DNA of 64,000 nucleotides from Arion vulgaris (lineage: Eukaryota > Mollusca > Gastropoda > Stylommatophora > Arionidae). This document shows, one piece after another, positions 23,399-34,283 of the stretch. Within the stretch, counting starts at the first letter, position 1; every line of letters starts with the position of its first letter. The stretch spans positions 81,593,941-81,657,940 of the forward strand of contig CM036753.1 in the NCBI GenBank assembly GCA_020796225.1. Reading direction: 5' to 3'. Made by a program: the position numbers and the translations under genes. A model generated the notes under the pieces. That model did not search any database. It was not told the DNA's origin and saw only the letters and a list, made by a program, of their open reading frames with translations.

Positions 23399-23600
23399 GT
23401 TCCCGCCTGCCCAGCGTGTTCGTAGCGCGTTGGACGACGGGTGACAATCCCCTGTGAATGCAAATCAATTCCACTGGTTGGCAGAAAAGTCAATGGCTCT
23501 CCAGATTTACGGTGTTCGTGGCACCGAACCGAAGGGTTACGATGTCCATGACACCCAGCCGACGAGCTGAAAGCACAAGTGCTTCTGAATCGAAAAAAAA
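23399..23600 (+). mobile_element. SINE-B copy 1 with TSD
   Basis: The head begins CCCGCCTGCCCAGCGTGTTC, with A-box-like TAGCGCGTTGG and a degenerate B box AATCAATTCCA. The body carries the GTGGCACCGAACCGAAGGGT module and ends in AATCGAAAAAAAA. A 10-bp direct repeat TATCCACATT flanks it (23389-23398 and 23601-23610), confirming retroposition. Confidence 0.92.
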
Positions 23601-23610
23601 TATCCACATT

Positions 23611-24904
23611 CTAAAGCGTCGATTATATCTTCCATCTATTTATTCATTGTCTACATTCCTGCCTTATACAATACAACAAAGATAAGTACATCTTCATTCT
23701 TATTTTACGTGCTTCATTTAAAAAAAAAAATGATGATATTGCTCTCGTACAGTTATACATTACATATGGCTTGAAAACAATATCAGTATACTGCTTTATC
23801 CTGGGCAACTCGTTCAACATCTTCTATGAAATTGAGTTCGATATTTCTCGCCTTCCCTCAGTAAAGTTCGTTTCAAGGTTCCCCTAGTGCTTACTTTCTT
23901 TCTTCAACAATTTGTGCTTGTTATTTGCTTGGATGTTAATATCTGTTAAATATATTATTAACCTCTCAAATTCGGTTAAAAACCCAAATATCAGATCCAA
24001 TTACGCAACAAACCGATCAGAGATATTGCAGTGTTTAACGATTATGAGACCAGCAGGCAAAATGATATCTCATGTTATGCTGCTTCTACAACGCACTCTC
24101 GCGTATAAATCATCCAATAGCTTGTCTTGCTAGCGTACACAGCCGAACTTAATCTCTATTTTCTGTTTCTTGATAAACTGTCATTTTGATCCTACAGTAT
24201 ATATTATTTCATTGATTATTTACAAGTACCTCTTTTTCTGTTGAACTCTGCATTCATGTTTATGCCTAACTAAATTCAGAATTTATCCCCACGAATCCGT
24301 CAGTCAGTATCTTAACTTGTTCTTATAGAGGACATATTATGTACATTATCTTCATCAGTTTCATGATAGAGACAAAATGATTATATAATTTATAGCAAAA
24401 GTATTCCAGATATGAGTAACACAGAAAATATTTATGGTTGTAGGCAATACTATTCCGGAATACGTCTTTCGTAAATGCTAAGTTCTAAAGTCGCTAGCTG
24501 GTCATAACGGGGGTTGCAGTGATGATAAGCTTTCATTGTCCATAGAAAAAGCTACCAACCCTCTCTTAACGATTTGACAGTCAAGTCCAGCTTGTGAAGG
24601 CAAGCTATGACATGTACAAACTATGACACTTTGTCTGTCGGAAGACCTTCAGACAACAATGCCTGAAAGAATTCGTTAATTAACGACAAGCTCATAAGAC
24701 CCATCAGCCCAACGCTTGATTGGCTGTCCTCTTCCCTGTTTCTGCGTATCATTGTCTCTTTTGGGATACTTTTTGAGTGCAATCGTGTTAAATGGTGGAA
24801 CGATTTGATATGTTGTCTCTGGAATAAATTATATTGTTTCTTTTACACTCACTTTGTACTTGATTGTATCATTTCTGATTTTCTCTTTTCTTATGTAATA
24901 AATA
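23611..24904. other. unassigned spacer
   Basis: AT-rich; short open frames without motifs. Nothing supportable. Confidence 0.6.
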
Positions 24905-25465
24905 GAAACTCCCTAAAGCTATAACATTAACTACAACTTTTTTATAAAAACACCATTAAGCTATAACATTAACTACAACATTTCCATAGAAACCACCATT
25001 AAGCTATAACATTAACTACAACATTTCCATAGAAACCACCATTAAGCTATAACATTAACTACAACTTTTTTATAAAAATACCATTAAGCTATAACATTAA
25101 CTACAACTTTTTTATAAAAACACCATTAAGCTATAACATTAACTACAACTTTTTTATAAAAATACCATTAAGCTATAACATTAACTACAACATTTCCATA
25201 TAAACCACCTAAAGCTATAACATTAACTACAACTTTTCCATAGAAACTCCAGTGAGCTAAAACACTAACTACAACTTTTCCATAGAAACTCCAGTGAGCT
25301 AAAACATTAACTACAACTTTTCCATAGAAACACCAGTAAGCTATAACATTAACTACAACATTTCCATAAAAACACCATTTCGTTATAACACTAACTATAA
25401 CTTTTCCATAGAAACACCATTAAGCTATAACATTAACTACAATATTTCCATAAAATCTACATAAA
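24905..25465. repeat. 42-bp minisatellite, about 13 copies
   Basis: The unit is AAGCTATAACATTAACTACA, then ACTTTTTTATAAAAACACCA, then TT. Two main forms differ in the second half (CTTTTTTATAAAAA versus CATTTCCATAGAAA) and alternate irregularly. The distal copies are more diverged. Confidence 0.93.
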
Positions 25466-26185
25466 ACTATAATCTACGACTAAAAATCTTCATTAGAAAC
25501 CTTACAATATTTCGCAATAATAATATTCCTAGAGTTATCCTAGACATCGCCACTTGAAATTATGTTTAAGATTAAGTACAATACAAACATGGTGTGTACA
25601 ATAATAAATCAACAAGGAAATGATAAACATCAACACTTTAAAAATATGTACAGGTAAAATTCTATGCTTCAATTCTATACTCCATCCTTCAATTCTCATT
25701 GATGAAAGCTCAAGTGTGTAAGAGATAAGGAACAATAAGAAATAATAACGTGTTGATATAGGGAGCTTTGAACACATACTTAGATCCCTCATGTGTGAAA
25801 GATTATGTCAATTGTAATGAATCTTCCGGAAGAAGAAACATGATTATGATGAAACTCAGGGACACGTAGCACAAGAAATAAAAATTTCCCATATTTTTGT
25901 TGTGTGCCACACATATCTGTACATTGTGTAAAAGGGACAGCTTTCATCGGGAGATTTCTCGTCACTTTTAACCAAAGAAGTATCGGGATTGAATATGTTC
26001 AGAACGTGTTGTCCTGAAAGACAGCTTTGGCAGCACTCGATACTTTCGTTCAAAACCGATCGCCTATCTAAATAACCAATAGAACAAAGGATCCACATTG
26101 AGCGCCGTTCGCAGCTTGAAATTGATCCTACAGCGTTGGTAGCGCCTTTGAAATACCAACTTAATTTCCTATTTCATACATGCAA
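25466..26185. other. unassigned spacer
   Basis: Minus-strand open frames at 25535-25792 and 25856-26098 have no recognisable domain and no repeat signal. Nothing further can be said. Confidence 0.5.
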
Positions 26186-26602
26186 GTCCTTCTCCCCTCT
26201 CGTATAACCCAACCACCATTTAAAGTATAGGTTGTCAATCTGTGTGTTTTTAATCCTTCAACCGGAATGAAATAATAATACAATACACACTGTACAAAGA
26301 GCTTAGTCATCTTATCTGAAACTGAACTACTCTCAAATGTGTTTTGAAGCCTATCACTATTTCTCTCCTTTTTTGAATGTTTGTACACATTGTTTCTCTC
26401 TTCTCATACAACTCAACCATTATTTAAAGTTTAGGTTGTCACTTTGTTCTCTTTTATTCCTTCAACGGAATGTAGTTAATGAAATACTGATACAATACAC
26501 ATCCTTACAAAGACCTTAGTTATTTTATCTCAAACTGAACTCTCAAGTGCGCTTTTAAGCCCATAGTTATCTCTCTCCTTTTTTAATGTTTGTGAACATT
26601 TT
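26186..26602. repeat. about 205-bp tandem duplication, 2 copies
   Basis: Copy 1 (26186-26391) and copy 2 (26392-26602) share in order TCTC.TA.AAC.CAACCA, TTTAAAGT.TAGGTTGTCA, ATCCTTCAAC.GGAATG, GATACAATACACA, CTCTCAA.TG.G.TTT and CTCTCCTTTTTT.AATGTTTG. Divergence is substantial, so the duplication is old. Confidence 0.85.
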
Positions 26603-26859
26603 TATTATTATTTTGTTTTTGCAACGGTGGAAGAAAAAGAAGAATAAAGGCAAAGATAATAATAGCAGATGGACAGAATATAATATCACAAGATTGATTG
26701 TGATTGACTTGTTTTGCCAGCTGCGTGTCGTTTTCTAAACATTTTATGCAGCTGATATCTCCATCTAACTGGGTGCATTAAAAGTCAGGAGACGGATATT
26801 TTGGCATGCACTTTGTCAAAATCTGGTGTATTGTGTTTAACTTTCCAGCCTAAACCAAC

Positions 26860-27051
26860 ATGTCACTGTGCAGGTTGCACTTACTGCTGTCGGTCCTTGT
26901 AACATCAAGTTCAGAGTTTGTTCATCTTCTCCGAAACCAAAGTTTAATAGGCATTAATGTTTGGATTGACTCGTTTTTCAGTTTCACGGAATATCAGTTT
27001 CTAATTCAATGTTTAAACAGTGCCCGTTACAATTTGTGTTTGAAATTTTGA
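26860..27051 (+). CDS. candidate signal-peptide exon, unproven
   Basis: A 63-codon plus frame starts MSLCRLHLLLSVLVTSSS, which has the layout of a signal peptide: short basic n-region, leucine-rich h-region, small residues before a possible cleavage point. It continues to QCLNSARYNLCLKF, a C-x(8)-C-x-x-F spacing loosely like part of a PAN/Apple-type or lectin-associated N-terminal module. It then stops at TGA. No partner exon is visible and no splice donor keeps the frame open, although AAAGGGTATGTTATC at 27077-27091 contains GTATGT. It could be an exon relic of a secreted protein or chance. Confidence 0.25.
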   Translation: MSLCRLHLLLSVLVTSSSEFVHLLRNQSLIGINVWIDSFFSFTEYQFLIQCLNSARYNLCLKF

Positions 27052-27149
27052 AGAAAACTAAAAAGAAAACAGAAAGGGTATGTTATCTTCATCTTCAGTC
27101 TGAGTTTACACTTATATAGATTAATTATTTATACAATAATGAGTTATTA

Positions 27150-27300
27150 ATTGATTGACTGAATGATTGATTGATTTGAAAACACCATCATCATTTAACT
27201 TCAGCGAATAACAGTGTGTGCTCGGATATCTTTCTTACATAGGACGATCTCAGCGACAGTGCGAGAACTCCGTAACACCGGCGAGAAAACTCTCTATCGC
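27150..27300 (-). mobile_element. dispersed repeat E, copy 1
   Basis: A (TGAT)n-like tract at the left is followed by CACCATCATCATTTAACTTC, then AATAAC, then a GATCTCAGCGACAG segment. The same order occurs at 48336-48470 and 59090-59215. A short-repeat run at the left end suggests a LINE or SINE 3' end on the minus strand. Family unknown. Confidence 0.6.
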
Positions 27301-27530
27301 GTAATTTTTGTTCTTCTACCGTCATATATGTCCTATGTGTCTGATTTTTGCGTGAACGCTTGTTTTTCATATCAAAATGTTTTTCGCCATTCAGGCGAAT
27401 CTTAATCCGACTTGAGAAATATTTTTATTGTTGTATTTCGGTTTGCCATACACTTTAATTATATATATTTTTTTTTTTTTTTTTTTTTTATTTTATCATT
27501 GCAATTTAATTAAATTTTTTTAATGTATTT

Positions 27531-28065
27531 GTGAGCGTTTGTAAGCTCGAGCGGTAGTGAGCTCGATCACAAACCCAAGCGTACCACCCTCACGGTAGGC
27601 AAGTTTGGAAGCAAATTCGTTTCTATGGGATTTTAAAAAAAGTAAAATAGACCTCAGCGTTCAGAAAACAATGACAAACTACTGAACGTATAAGTAAAGT
27701 AAAAAAAAAGTAAAGGAACCCTTTCATGCCTCGTGGTATATAGGTCAATACAGTGTTAGGCCTGTATTTTCATTGACCGTCGGCACACAATGGGTGATGT
27801 GGTCAGCATCACGCCAGCCGCCTTTACTTTCCCAGAGCATGTCTGGTACCCAGTTGAGGCTGGGTCGACCTGAGAGCCGTCGTGGTCGGGAACAATTCCA
27901 CGCGCATTGCAGAGCTGAACCCAGACCACCAGCCTTGCGGAGCGAGTTCACTAACAACTACGCTACAGCGGCTCTCCGAACGTATAAGTGGTGCCTAGAA
28001 AATCAACGACTTGTTTGCTGTTGTTGATGGCTACGTCCTGTAAAGGATATGCCACGATTTTCATT
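27531..28065 (+). mobile_element. SINE-C copy split by another SINE
   Basis: The head GTGAGCGTTTGTAAGCTCGAG...GTGAGCTCGATCACAAACC and the body through ACAAACTACTGAACGTATAA match SINE-C. The copy is interrupted at 27696-27977 and resumes with GTGGTGCCTAGAAAATCAAC, ending GTCCTGTAAAGGATATGCCA. The B box is mutated (CGTACCACCCTCACGG region). Confidence 0.88.
27696..27977 (-). mobile_element. tRNA-headed SINE inserted in SINE-C, 12-bp TSD
   Basis: A perfect 12-bp repeat GAACGTATAAGT flanks this 282-bp insert (27684-27695 and 27978-27989). On the minus strand it starts GAGAGCCGCTGTAGCGTAGT (A-box-like TAGCGTAGTTG) and has a B-box-like GGTTCAGCTCTGC. It ends in a TTTAC/T-rich tail (plus strand AAAGTAAAAAAAAAGTAAAG). 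A fifth SINE type, not seen elsewhere in the window. Confidence 0.93.
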
Positions 28066-28084
28066 TTTTCATTTGTGGAGTATA

Positions 28085-28212
28085 CAAACACAGTATAATA
28101 CATGTTTGTGTATGTATTTGTGAATTATGTTATACAAACACAGTATAATACATGTTTGTGTATGTATTTGTGAATTATGTTATACAAACACAGTATAATA
28201 CATGTTTGTGCA
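28085..28212. repeat. 50-bp tandem repeat, 2.6 copies
   Basis: ATACAAACACAGTATAATAC, ATGTTTGTGT, ATGTATTTGTGAATTATGTT repeats almost perfectly. Each unit contains an inverted pair ACAAACA/TGTTTGT that could form a 7-bp stem. Confidence 0.92.
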
Positions 28213-28401
28213 AAGTTTACTTGGCAAAGTTAACGTGACAATTAACAATAGTATTGAGTTGATTATCATTATTACTATTGTCTGCTTTGACATATTGTTT
28301 TTTTTATTAAAATGTGAAATTAGATTGTGATGAAAAATTCGAAACCGAAATTAGAAAAAGATTTTTTTTAATAAATCTGTCTATACTACCTGTAATACCA
28401 C

Positions 28402-28612
28402 TTTTTAGTTATGTTTAGCACAAGGAGGAGACATGAGCCTGTTGAATTTACTGACCGCATGGCTGGTGCATTTGCCGTGACACTGTTTATATTATTATTT
28501 TTTCTTTATGTCCCAGACAGAAAAACAACTTGTTCGTCTTAAATGGGATTGAACCCGAGTATCTCGCATGCGAGCCCGCGCTCTAATTCATTCGTCCAAA
28601 CGCTACGGAAAA
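28402..28612 (-). mobile_element. SINE-D copy 3
   Basis: On the minus strand a B box GGTTCAATCCC (plus 28545-28555) follows a tRNA-like head with the CTCGCATGCGAG stem. The body carries TTTTTCTGTCTGGGACATAA and a GACCGCATGGCTGG-type segment matching the copy at 16130. Confidence 0.7.
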
Positions 28613-29149
28613 GACTAATATGTTCAAAATGGTATTGAATAGTTGAAGTCGGTACAGTTTAGTGCCAGACAGTTGGATTTACGCATCCGTGATACATGGT
28701 TATAATCCCAGACCATTTGGTATTTACTTAGTCGTCGCTGAAGTACTGTGCAAGGATAAAGAATGTGTTTGACCACAGTGCCACAGGAACTGTTAGCATG
28801 CATACCGTTTCCACATCTGCAGGAGATATTGAGTATCAATAACTGTGCTTAAAAAAAAAAAAGGTGAGATTTTTTCTATTAACCAATAACCAGAAAATGT
28901 TATAAAAATATAAACATAAAAAAATTCGATTTAATGTTAATAATTCTAGAGAACAACAATGATAGAAGCAAAACATAATGTATATTCCGCAGAAGCTAGT
29001 GCAAGCTTATGCGTAGAGATACAAACAGGAAAGAGTCGCCAATGACAGATATACCTGAAATAAGAAGGTGTATAGTGAGCTTTTACATTTTGTGCACAAT
29101 CTGATCAAACATCTAGAGGAAAGAGACTTTACAACAGGAATCAATTTCA
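28613..29149. other. unassigned spacer
   Basis: The minus-strand open frame at 28624-28839 has no recognisable domain. Nothing else supported. Confidence 0.5.
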
Positions 29150-29270
29150 TCTCGATAGACATGTCTCAACGTTTCGCTAGCTGTGAGAGTTGTGACGGGT
29201 ACTGTCCCACCCGCATCGGACTTTACAGTTACCAACTGAGATGCAAAGCACCTATCCACCGACCGAGCTA
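29150..29270 (+). pseudogene. LINE-type terminal zinc-motif relic
   Basis: The plus frame reads RFASCESCDGYCPTRIGLYS and then YQLRC. A C-x2-C...RIGL-SH-R-C cluster is the zinc-binding end found on some non-LTR polyproteins. Here one histidine is tyrosine (SYQLRC), so the site is probably broken. The open frame continues to 29454 with unrelated residues. Confidence 0.4.
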
Positions 29271-29454
29271 TATGGTGCATCTGGACTTAAAGAGACCTAC
29301 TGCTACTAGTAATGCAGAAATTAAAAAAAAATTAATTACAAAATGTCCCTTTGAAAATTGTAAAAATGAAGCTTATATTTCGTCACTTAGAATCAATATT
29401 ATTTCTTTATTTACTATGCTATCTTCAGGACTGCATTTTTCTGATGATGACTGA

Positions 29455-29780
29455 ACGAGTATACAATATTGAGACAAAGAAATCAACATAAAACTCAATT
29501 CAAAAACCCCCTAACAGAACGATTATGGTTACAACCAACGAGTTACCGTCGCTATCAGATTGTATAACCTCGCCATCTGTGGGCAGAGATTGAACACGCA
29601 TTAGTCTACCATGGTTGATATGAAGTATGTTTTTATCTAACTATTTAATTATGTTGTTTAAACTGAATATTTTCCATGAAATAAACAAACATCACAATCA
29701 CTAACAGAAGAATAATAAGGTTTTAGAAGTAAATGTGACGCAAAGTTAAGTAATTGAAAGTAGTAAAAATTACTATTAAA
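29455..29780. other. unassigned AT-rich spacer
   Basis: Nothing recognised. Confidence 0.6.
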
Positions 29781-29792
29781 AAATAATTAAAG

Positions 29793-30080
29793 ATGATTAC
29801 TATCGTATGTTTAAATACACCAAGTCTCAGAGAAGATATTCTTAGAGAAGATATAGAATGTCTCGTGACATCAGGAAAGATTGACGACAAATGTAGATCC
29901 CTTCATAGAAGAAAATTTAGAGATGTCGTGACCAGATGGAAAGAAGAACAATTATTATCTGAAGTTATGATCTGCTCAAAGAAGAGATGGATGTGCAGAC
30001 GGAGAAAGTCTAAGTTAATATCACACATATTTCCATATGATTACAAAGACAGTACAATAGTTTATACTTGCTATTCTTGA
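29793..30080 (+). pseudogene. possible LINE C-terminus relic
   Basis: The plus frame contains REDIECLVTSGKIDDKCRSL then KFRDVVTRWKEEQLL. The VT-GKI-.-R.R..KF.D.VTRW order parallels the LINE end at 19689-19880 (VTTGKIEGRRDRGRQ...LTSW). Residues after this do not align well. Weak call. Confidence 0.35.
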
Positions 30081-30208
30081 AGCTTTTAGTCCCCCAGATT
30101 GTTCTTTTTTGATGTCTTAAATAATCACATTTTTTTACTTAAAATGTCATCACTTGAAATCCCCCTATCAAGCTTATATGTGTGATTACCTTACATCACT
30201 TTCAGTTC

Positions 30209-30570
30209 GTGCACCAAGTATATATATTTAGGATAACGTTACCACACTCAAAGTGTGTGCATTCACCAATCATATATTTGTGATGAAGTCACTTACATTT
30301 TGTGCAGACACCAAGTATATGTATTTGTGATGAAGTCACTTACATTTTGTGCACACACCAAGTATATGTATTTGTGATGAAGTCACTTACATTTTGTGCA
30401 CACACCAAGTATATGTATTTGTGATGAAGTCACTTACATTTTGTGCACACACCAAGTATATGTATTTGTGATGAAGTCACTTACATTTTGTGCACACACC
30501 AAGTATATGTATTTGTGATGAAGTCACTTACATTTTGTGCACACACCAAGTATATGTATTTGTGATTACG
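30209..30570. repeat. 47-bp minisatellite, about 7 copies
   Basis: The unit is CACCAAGTATATGTATTTGT, GATGAAGTCACTTACATTTT, GTGCACA. The first copy is diverged and the last ends GATTACGTCACTT. The middle five are nearly identical. Confidence 0.95.
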
Positions 30571-30581
30571 TCACTTAAAAT

Positions 30582-30732
30582 GACAAACATGATAGCTCAG
30601 GCAGTCATGGAACTAAAAACATTATTATCTGACAAACTTGATAGCTCAACCAGTCATGGAACTAAAAACATTATTATCTGACAAACTTGATAGCTCAGCC
30701 AGTCATGGAACTAATTATCTGACAAACATGTT
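30582..30732. repeat. 49-bp tandem repeat, about 3 copies
   Basis: The unit is GACAAACTTGATAGCTCAGC, CAGTCATGGAACTAAAAACA, TTATTATCT. The third copy has lost about 12 bp. Confidence 0.92.
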
Positions 30733-30829
30733 TACAACAGTTCGTTCGAGAATATGAACTTGTCTTATTGAATGTCTTAGAAAACTATTATAAGATGAGA
30801 AGATAGAAGCAATGATGACATTACTTTAG

Positions 30830-31520
30830 AATTTATATTTACAGATGAGTGAGTACTGGTAGCAGAAAATGAAAAATCCCTCCAGGAACTTCTTAGTCGA
30901 GTTATGAACAAGTGTGAAAAATATAGTATAAAAGTAAGCACTAAATAGACAGAGACAATGGTGATAGGCAGGCAGAAAACCTTTCAATAAAACTAAATAA
31001 AAAGCATTCGTCACACAAAGTGTGTTCAAATATCTAGGGACAATTTTCACTTTTAAGATGGAAAAATGAAAACGGAAATCAACATAAGGTGTGTAATGAC
31101 ACACTAGGTACTGGGACAATTAGCACCACTCCTGACAAATAAAAAGATGCGTGTGATTATTAAACAAATCTGGTAAGAGCTAGTTTGAATCAAGATTATG
31201 CTATCATTGTCAAACATGATCTCTCACAGCAGCTAATGGAACGGGATATCGTAATAACGGAGTTAAGATATTTAAGAAGAGCTGCAGGAGTAGCAATGAG
31301 AGATAAATTTAGAAATGAAGAAATTAGAAGACTGCAAATGAAACCAGTGATTCAGTTCATTAAAGAATGGCGGATTAAATGTTTTGATAACATGACAAGA
31401 ATGCTCTTGTATCATCTGCCCCTTAGAACCACATTAGAAATACATAAAGAAAACAGATAAGAGGGAAACCACACAAAAGATGGACTGATAAAATAAAGTA
31501 GATATGAATCATCTACGTAT
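30830..31520 (+). pseudogene. LINE RT C-terminal region, heavily decayed
   Basis: Plus-strand fragments in order: a VSENEKSLQELLSRV-like block and KCEKYSIKVS, then VFKYLGTIF (the YLG motif that follows the RT palm in LINEs), then from 31185 TELRYLRRAAGV and MRDKFRNEEIRRLQMKPVI, then a basic KRGKPHKRWTDKIK at about 31455-31495. The order matches the region from RT domain 6 to the end of the polyprotein. Several stops and frameshifts separate the blocks. The catalytic FADD segment is not preserved. Confidence 0.65.
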
Positions 31521-32046
31521 ACAGCAGTGATCAAGGAAGGACAGTCAATTGATATTGCAAATAACATCACCACCATTAGAGAAGTAGATCGTATAGAGAG
31601 CTTTGGAAACATTTTACAATTTACATTAGTGCGCAGAGTGATGAAGATAAATGGAAACTGCCAGACAAAAACACTTTGTTAGAGGCACGAGATATTTGAT
31701 CAACACAGAACAGGTGTGTTTAGTCGTTATACGCTGGTAAAAAAGTAAGGTAGGAAATCGAGTACTTATGAACCTGTCTGGAGTATTACGTTGATAATTG
31801 TCACTAATCATTAGAGTAATAAAAGCCAACTTAGACAGTGCATTCAATAAGACGAACAGAAGATTCTTACATTTCTCCTCAAAACATCACTGAAATAAAA
31901 AAAAGAAGAAATGAAGGAGAAAATAGATTTTCAATATATTTTTAATGAATTTAAAAAGAAATATTTCGAAACTTCTAAAATCCTCATCATGTAACATTAT
32001 TGTAAAGGAAAACAAATTGTCCAAATTGTACTGCGTTTTTCATAGT
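31521..32046. other. unassigned spacer
   Basis: Possibly the distal part of the preceding LINE at first; afterwards nothing recognised. Confidence 0.4.
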
Positions 32047-32215
32047 TTAAACCCTGTATACCAGGGTTACACCACCTGCACAAAGTCCGAACTCTGTAGC
32101 TCCAGCAACAATTCTAGGGTATCTGAAAAACTGCACTCGAGCAGAACGGCATCGTCCGGACTCGAACCTATGACCGTTGAAAAGCAAGACAAAGAAACTT
32201 AGCCACATATTCCCT
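32047..32215 (-). mobile_element. SINE-A copy 2, internally deleted
   Basis: The AGTTCGGACTTTGTGCA and GAATTGTTGCTGGAGCTACA segments (minus strand) and a B-box-like GGTTCGAGTCC are present. The 3' third of the body has been lost and the A box is degraded. Confidence 0.7.
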
Positions 32216-32400
32216 ATGCTCTGTATAACATAGCTAAGAATATATGTTGCATTTTTAAGCCAACTGAACAAAAATGTTTTGAGATATCATGCCTGAAAGC
32301 TTTACAACTTCTACAAAATGCAATTGTCAGAAAAACTTATATAAATGGATATTTTTCATGACACTGCTTTCCAGACACTTCATTTGTTTTATTTGTATTT

Positions 32401-32622
32401 CTTTTACTTTTTTGTACCCTTCCATTTAGTGCCACAGAGAGTGGTACCTGACCACGTTTTAAACGTGTAAAATCCCGAGCGTCGTCATCCTGTCGAACGA
32501 GAGCTGCTCGGAATTTAAAAATTTGGCTTAGTTGTCTATTGGCTCTATGAAGGCTCCCACTTTTTGGTCACGATCAAGTTTGCACTAGCACTGTAATCTT
32601 AGCCGAAAGTTCGAGAAGCGAT
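32401..32622 (-). mobile_element. U2 snRNA-headed SINE-like repeat, copy 1
   Basis: On the minus strand the element starts ATCGCTTCTCG, identical to the first 11 nt of U2 snRNA. After a diverged stretch it reads GGCTAAGAT, again as in U2 at the same offset. It then shares a non-U2 body with the copy at 36457-36675: GTGC..ACTTGATCGT, TGGGAGCC.TCATA.AGCCAATA, CCGAGCAGCTCTC and CGACGCTCGGGATTTTACAC. It ends in an A-rich tail (minus GGTACAAAAAAGTAAAAG). No TSD is evident. Confidence 0.75.
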
Positions 32623-32998
32623 AGTTTATACGGGAACGATGCGTACAAACTAGGCTAAACCAAATATGAAGACTTGGTATTCTTTATATGTAACTAGCAG
32701 TTTACCCATTCTTCGCACGGGGAATTTAGTTTTAATATATTTGTAAAGTCCCTTAAAGAAGCATGAACGTTGCTTCAAAATCGGCTTCTTCTTCATTAAA
32801 AACAATACGTTTTCTCTCCATGCATCGACCAGTAAAACCTGATACAACAGAATTACCGTTGTCGTGAAAGTTGATAAATAACAATTTAAAGTGTCCATCA
32901 TTTCGATTGCCAGTAAAACCTGATACAATTGAATTCCCGTGAAAGTTTAAAAATAACAATTGGCAAATTAAATTTATTCAGATTATTAACTTATCTAG
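32623..32998. repeat. spacer with short local duplication
   Basis: CAGTAAAACCTGATACAA at about 32829 recurs at about 32911, followed in both by GAATTxCCGT...GTGAAAGTT.A.AAATAACAATT, an old 80-bp duplication. ACTAGCAGTTTACCCATTCT at about 32693 resembles termini of common animal repeats but I cannot assign it. Confidence 0.5.
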
Positions 32999-33009
32999 GT
33001 GTTTAGAAG

Positions 33010-33100
33010 AAAAAAACTGGCTCGAACGTGAATCGAGCACATGTAGTTCATGTCTACTGCAATGTAGGCAAGCACATTATCAACTACACTACATAAACAA
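33010..33100 (-). mobile_element. tRNA-like fragment
   Basis: The minus strand reads TAGTGTAGTTGATAATG (A-box-like) and, about 45 nt on, CACGTTCGAGCC (B-box-like). This is either a degenerate SINE head or a tRNA relic. The short arms do not pair well enough to call a tRNA gene. Confidence 0.35.
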
Positions 33101-33724
33101 ATGTGTTTAAAATACGTTATAATAATAGTGACGTTATCATAGCATTATATGGCCACAGCACTTGAATGGAAAGTAATAATCTTCGTCAAAGTCTGTATGT
33201 AGTGTGATGTGACATTCGTCACTTTGTTGTATTGTTTGCTTGATAAAGGCCTTGTTCGTCGAAAAGTTGCTTGTATTTTCATTGTTTTCGTATTTGTATT
33301 TTGTAAAACTACCGTACTTTGTGATTACGAGTTTCGCCGAAAATAACAACATGATCACGTGACGTCAAAACGTCGTGAAAACATGGATATACACTTTCGG
33401 CAATTTCTACACAGAATGTCCATGTGCGTTAAGTTGGGAATATGATTATAGAAACGTTGAAAAAGTCTACTTTTATCATTTTTCCCTCTTCGTATTTATG
33501 AAAGCCACATTTTTATTAAATTTCAAGTCCGTAGGATGTCCAGATATCTCCAAACAATTGGGACAGACATTCAATTGCATTGATCTTTATCTTATATGTA
33601 TATAAGATAAGTAATGCTGTTGGGACTGAATTTCTTCCATTGTACATTTTCATCTTTCTTTCATATTATAGAAGTTAACCTTATACAAAGTCTCAAAAAT
33701 TGCTAAATTATTTAAGTAGTAATC
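33101..33724. other. unassigned spacer with a hammerhead-like motif
   Basis: GCTTGATAAAGGCC...GTCGAAAAGTTG at 33239-33270 resembles the degenerate hammerhead core of Penelope-like elements (see findings). CACGTGACGTCA at 33355-33366 joins an E-box and a CRE-like palindrome. Nothing else supported. Confidence 0.4.
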
Positions 33725-33800
33725 AAAATATTGTTGATGTTAAAGCTTACATTATTAAACACAAAATATTGTTGATGTTAAAGCTTACATTATTAAAGTA
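33725..33800. repeat. 38-bp tandem repeat, 2 copies
   Basis: AAAATATTGTTGATGTTAAA, GCTTACATTATTAA repeats at 33725 and 33763 with no differences in the core. Confidence 0.9.
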
Positions 33801-33991
33801 ATATTGTTCTTGTATAACGTTAATTTACTTTCTGATAGTTCGAGTTTCTAATTATTTCCTATTCTTTGTCAGGATTGCATGTCCAAGCTGTGTAGAGACA
33901 TGGTAACCATGCGTAAACAATGGTTGCTAATGATAATTATGCGAAGAGTTGTCACATAAACATGAATCTAATAAAAACAAACAAAGAATTT

Positions 33992-34272
33992 TTATTTTTC
34001 CGATCCAGAAGCACTTGTTCGGCTCGGTGCCATGGACATCGTAACCCTTCGGTTCAGTGCCATGGACATTGTAACCCTTCGACTCGGTGCCATGGACATC
34101 GTAACTCTTTGGTTCGGTGCCATGGACATTGTAACCCTTGGGTTCGGTGCCACGAACAATGTTAATCTGGAGAACCTGTGGTTTTTATGCAAGCCCGCGA
34201 AATTGTGCCGCACTTACAGGGGGCTTGTCACCCGTCGTCGAACGCGCTACGAACACGCTAGACAGGCGGGCC
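33992..34272 (-). mobile_element. SINE-B copy 2 with TSD and expanded internal module
   Basis: An 11-bp repeat ACAAAGAATTT flanks the element (33981-33991 and 34273-34283). The head at the right end reads, on the minus strand, GCCCGCCTGTCTAGCGTGTTC and A-box-like TAGCGCGTTCG. The body contains about five copies of the 32-bp module AC(C/A)GAACCGAAGGGTTACGAT, where sibling copies have about two. It ends in an A-rich tail. Open frames across it on both strands come from the repeated module. Confidence 0.93.
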
Positions 34273-34283
34273 ACAAAGAATTT

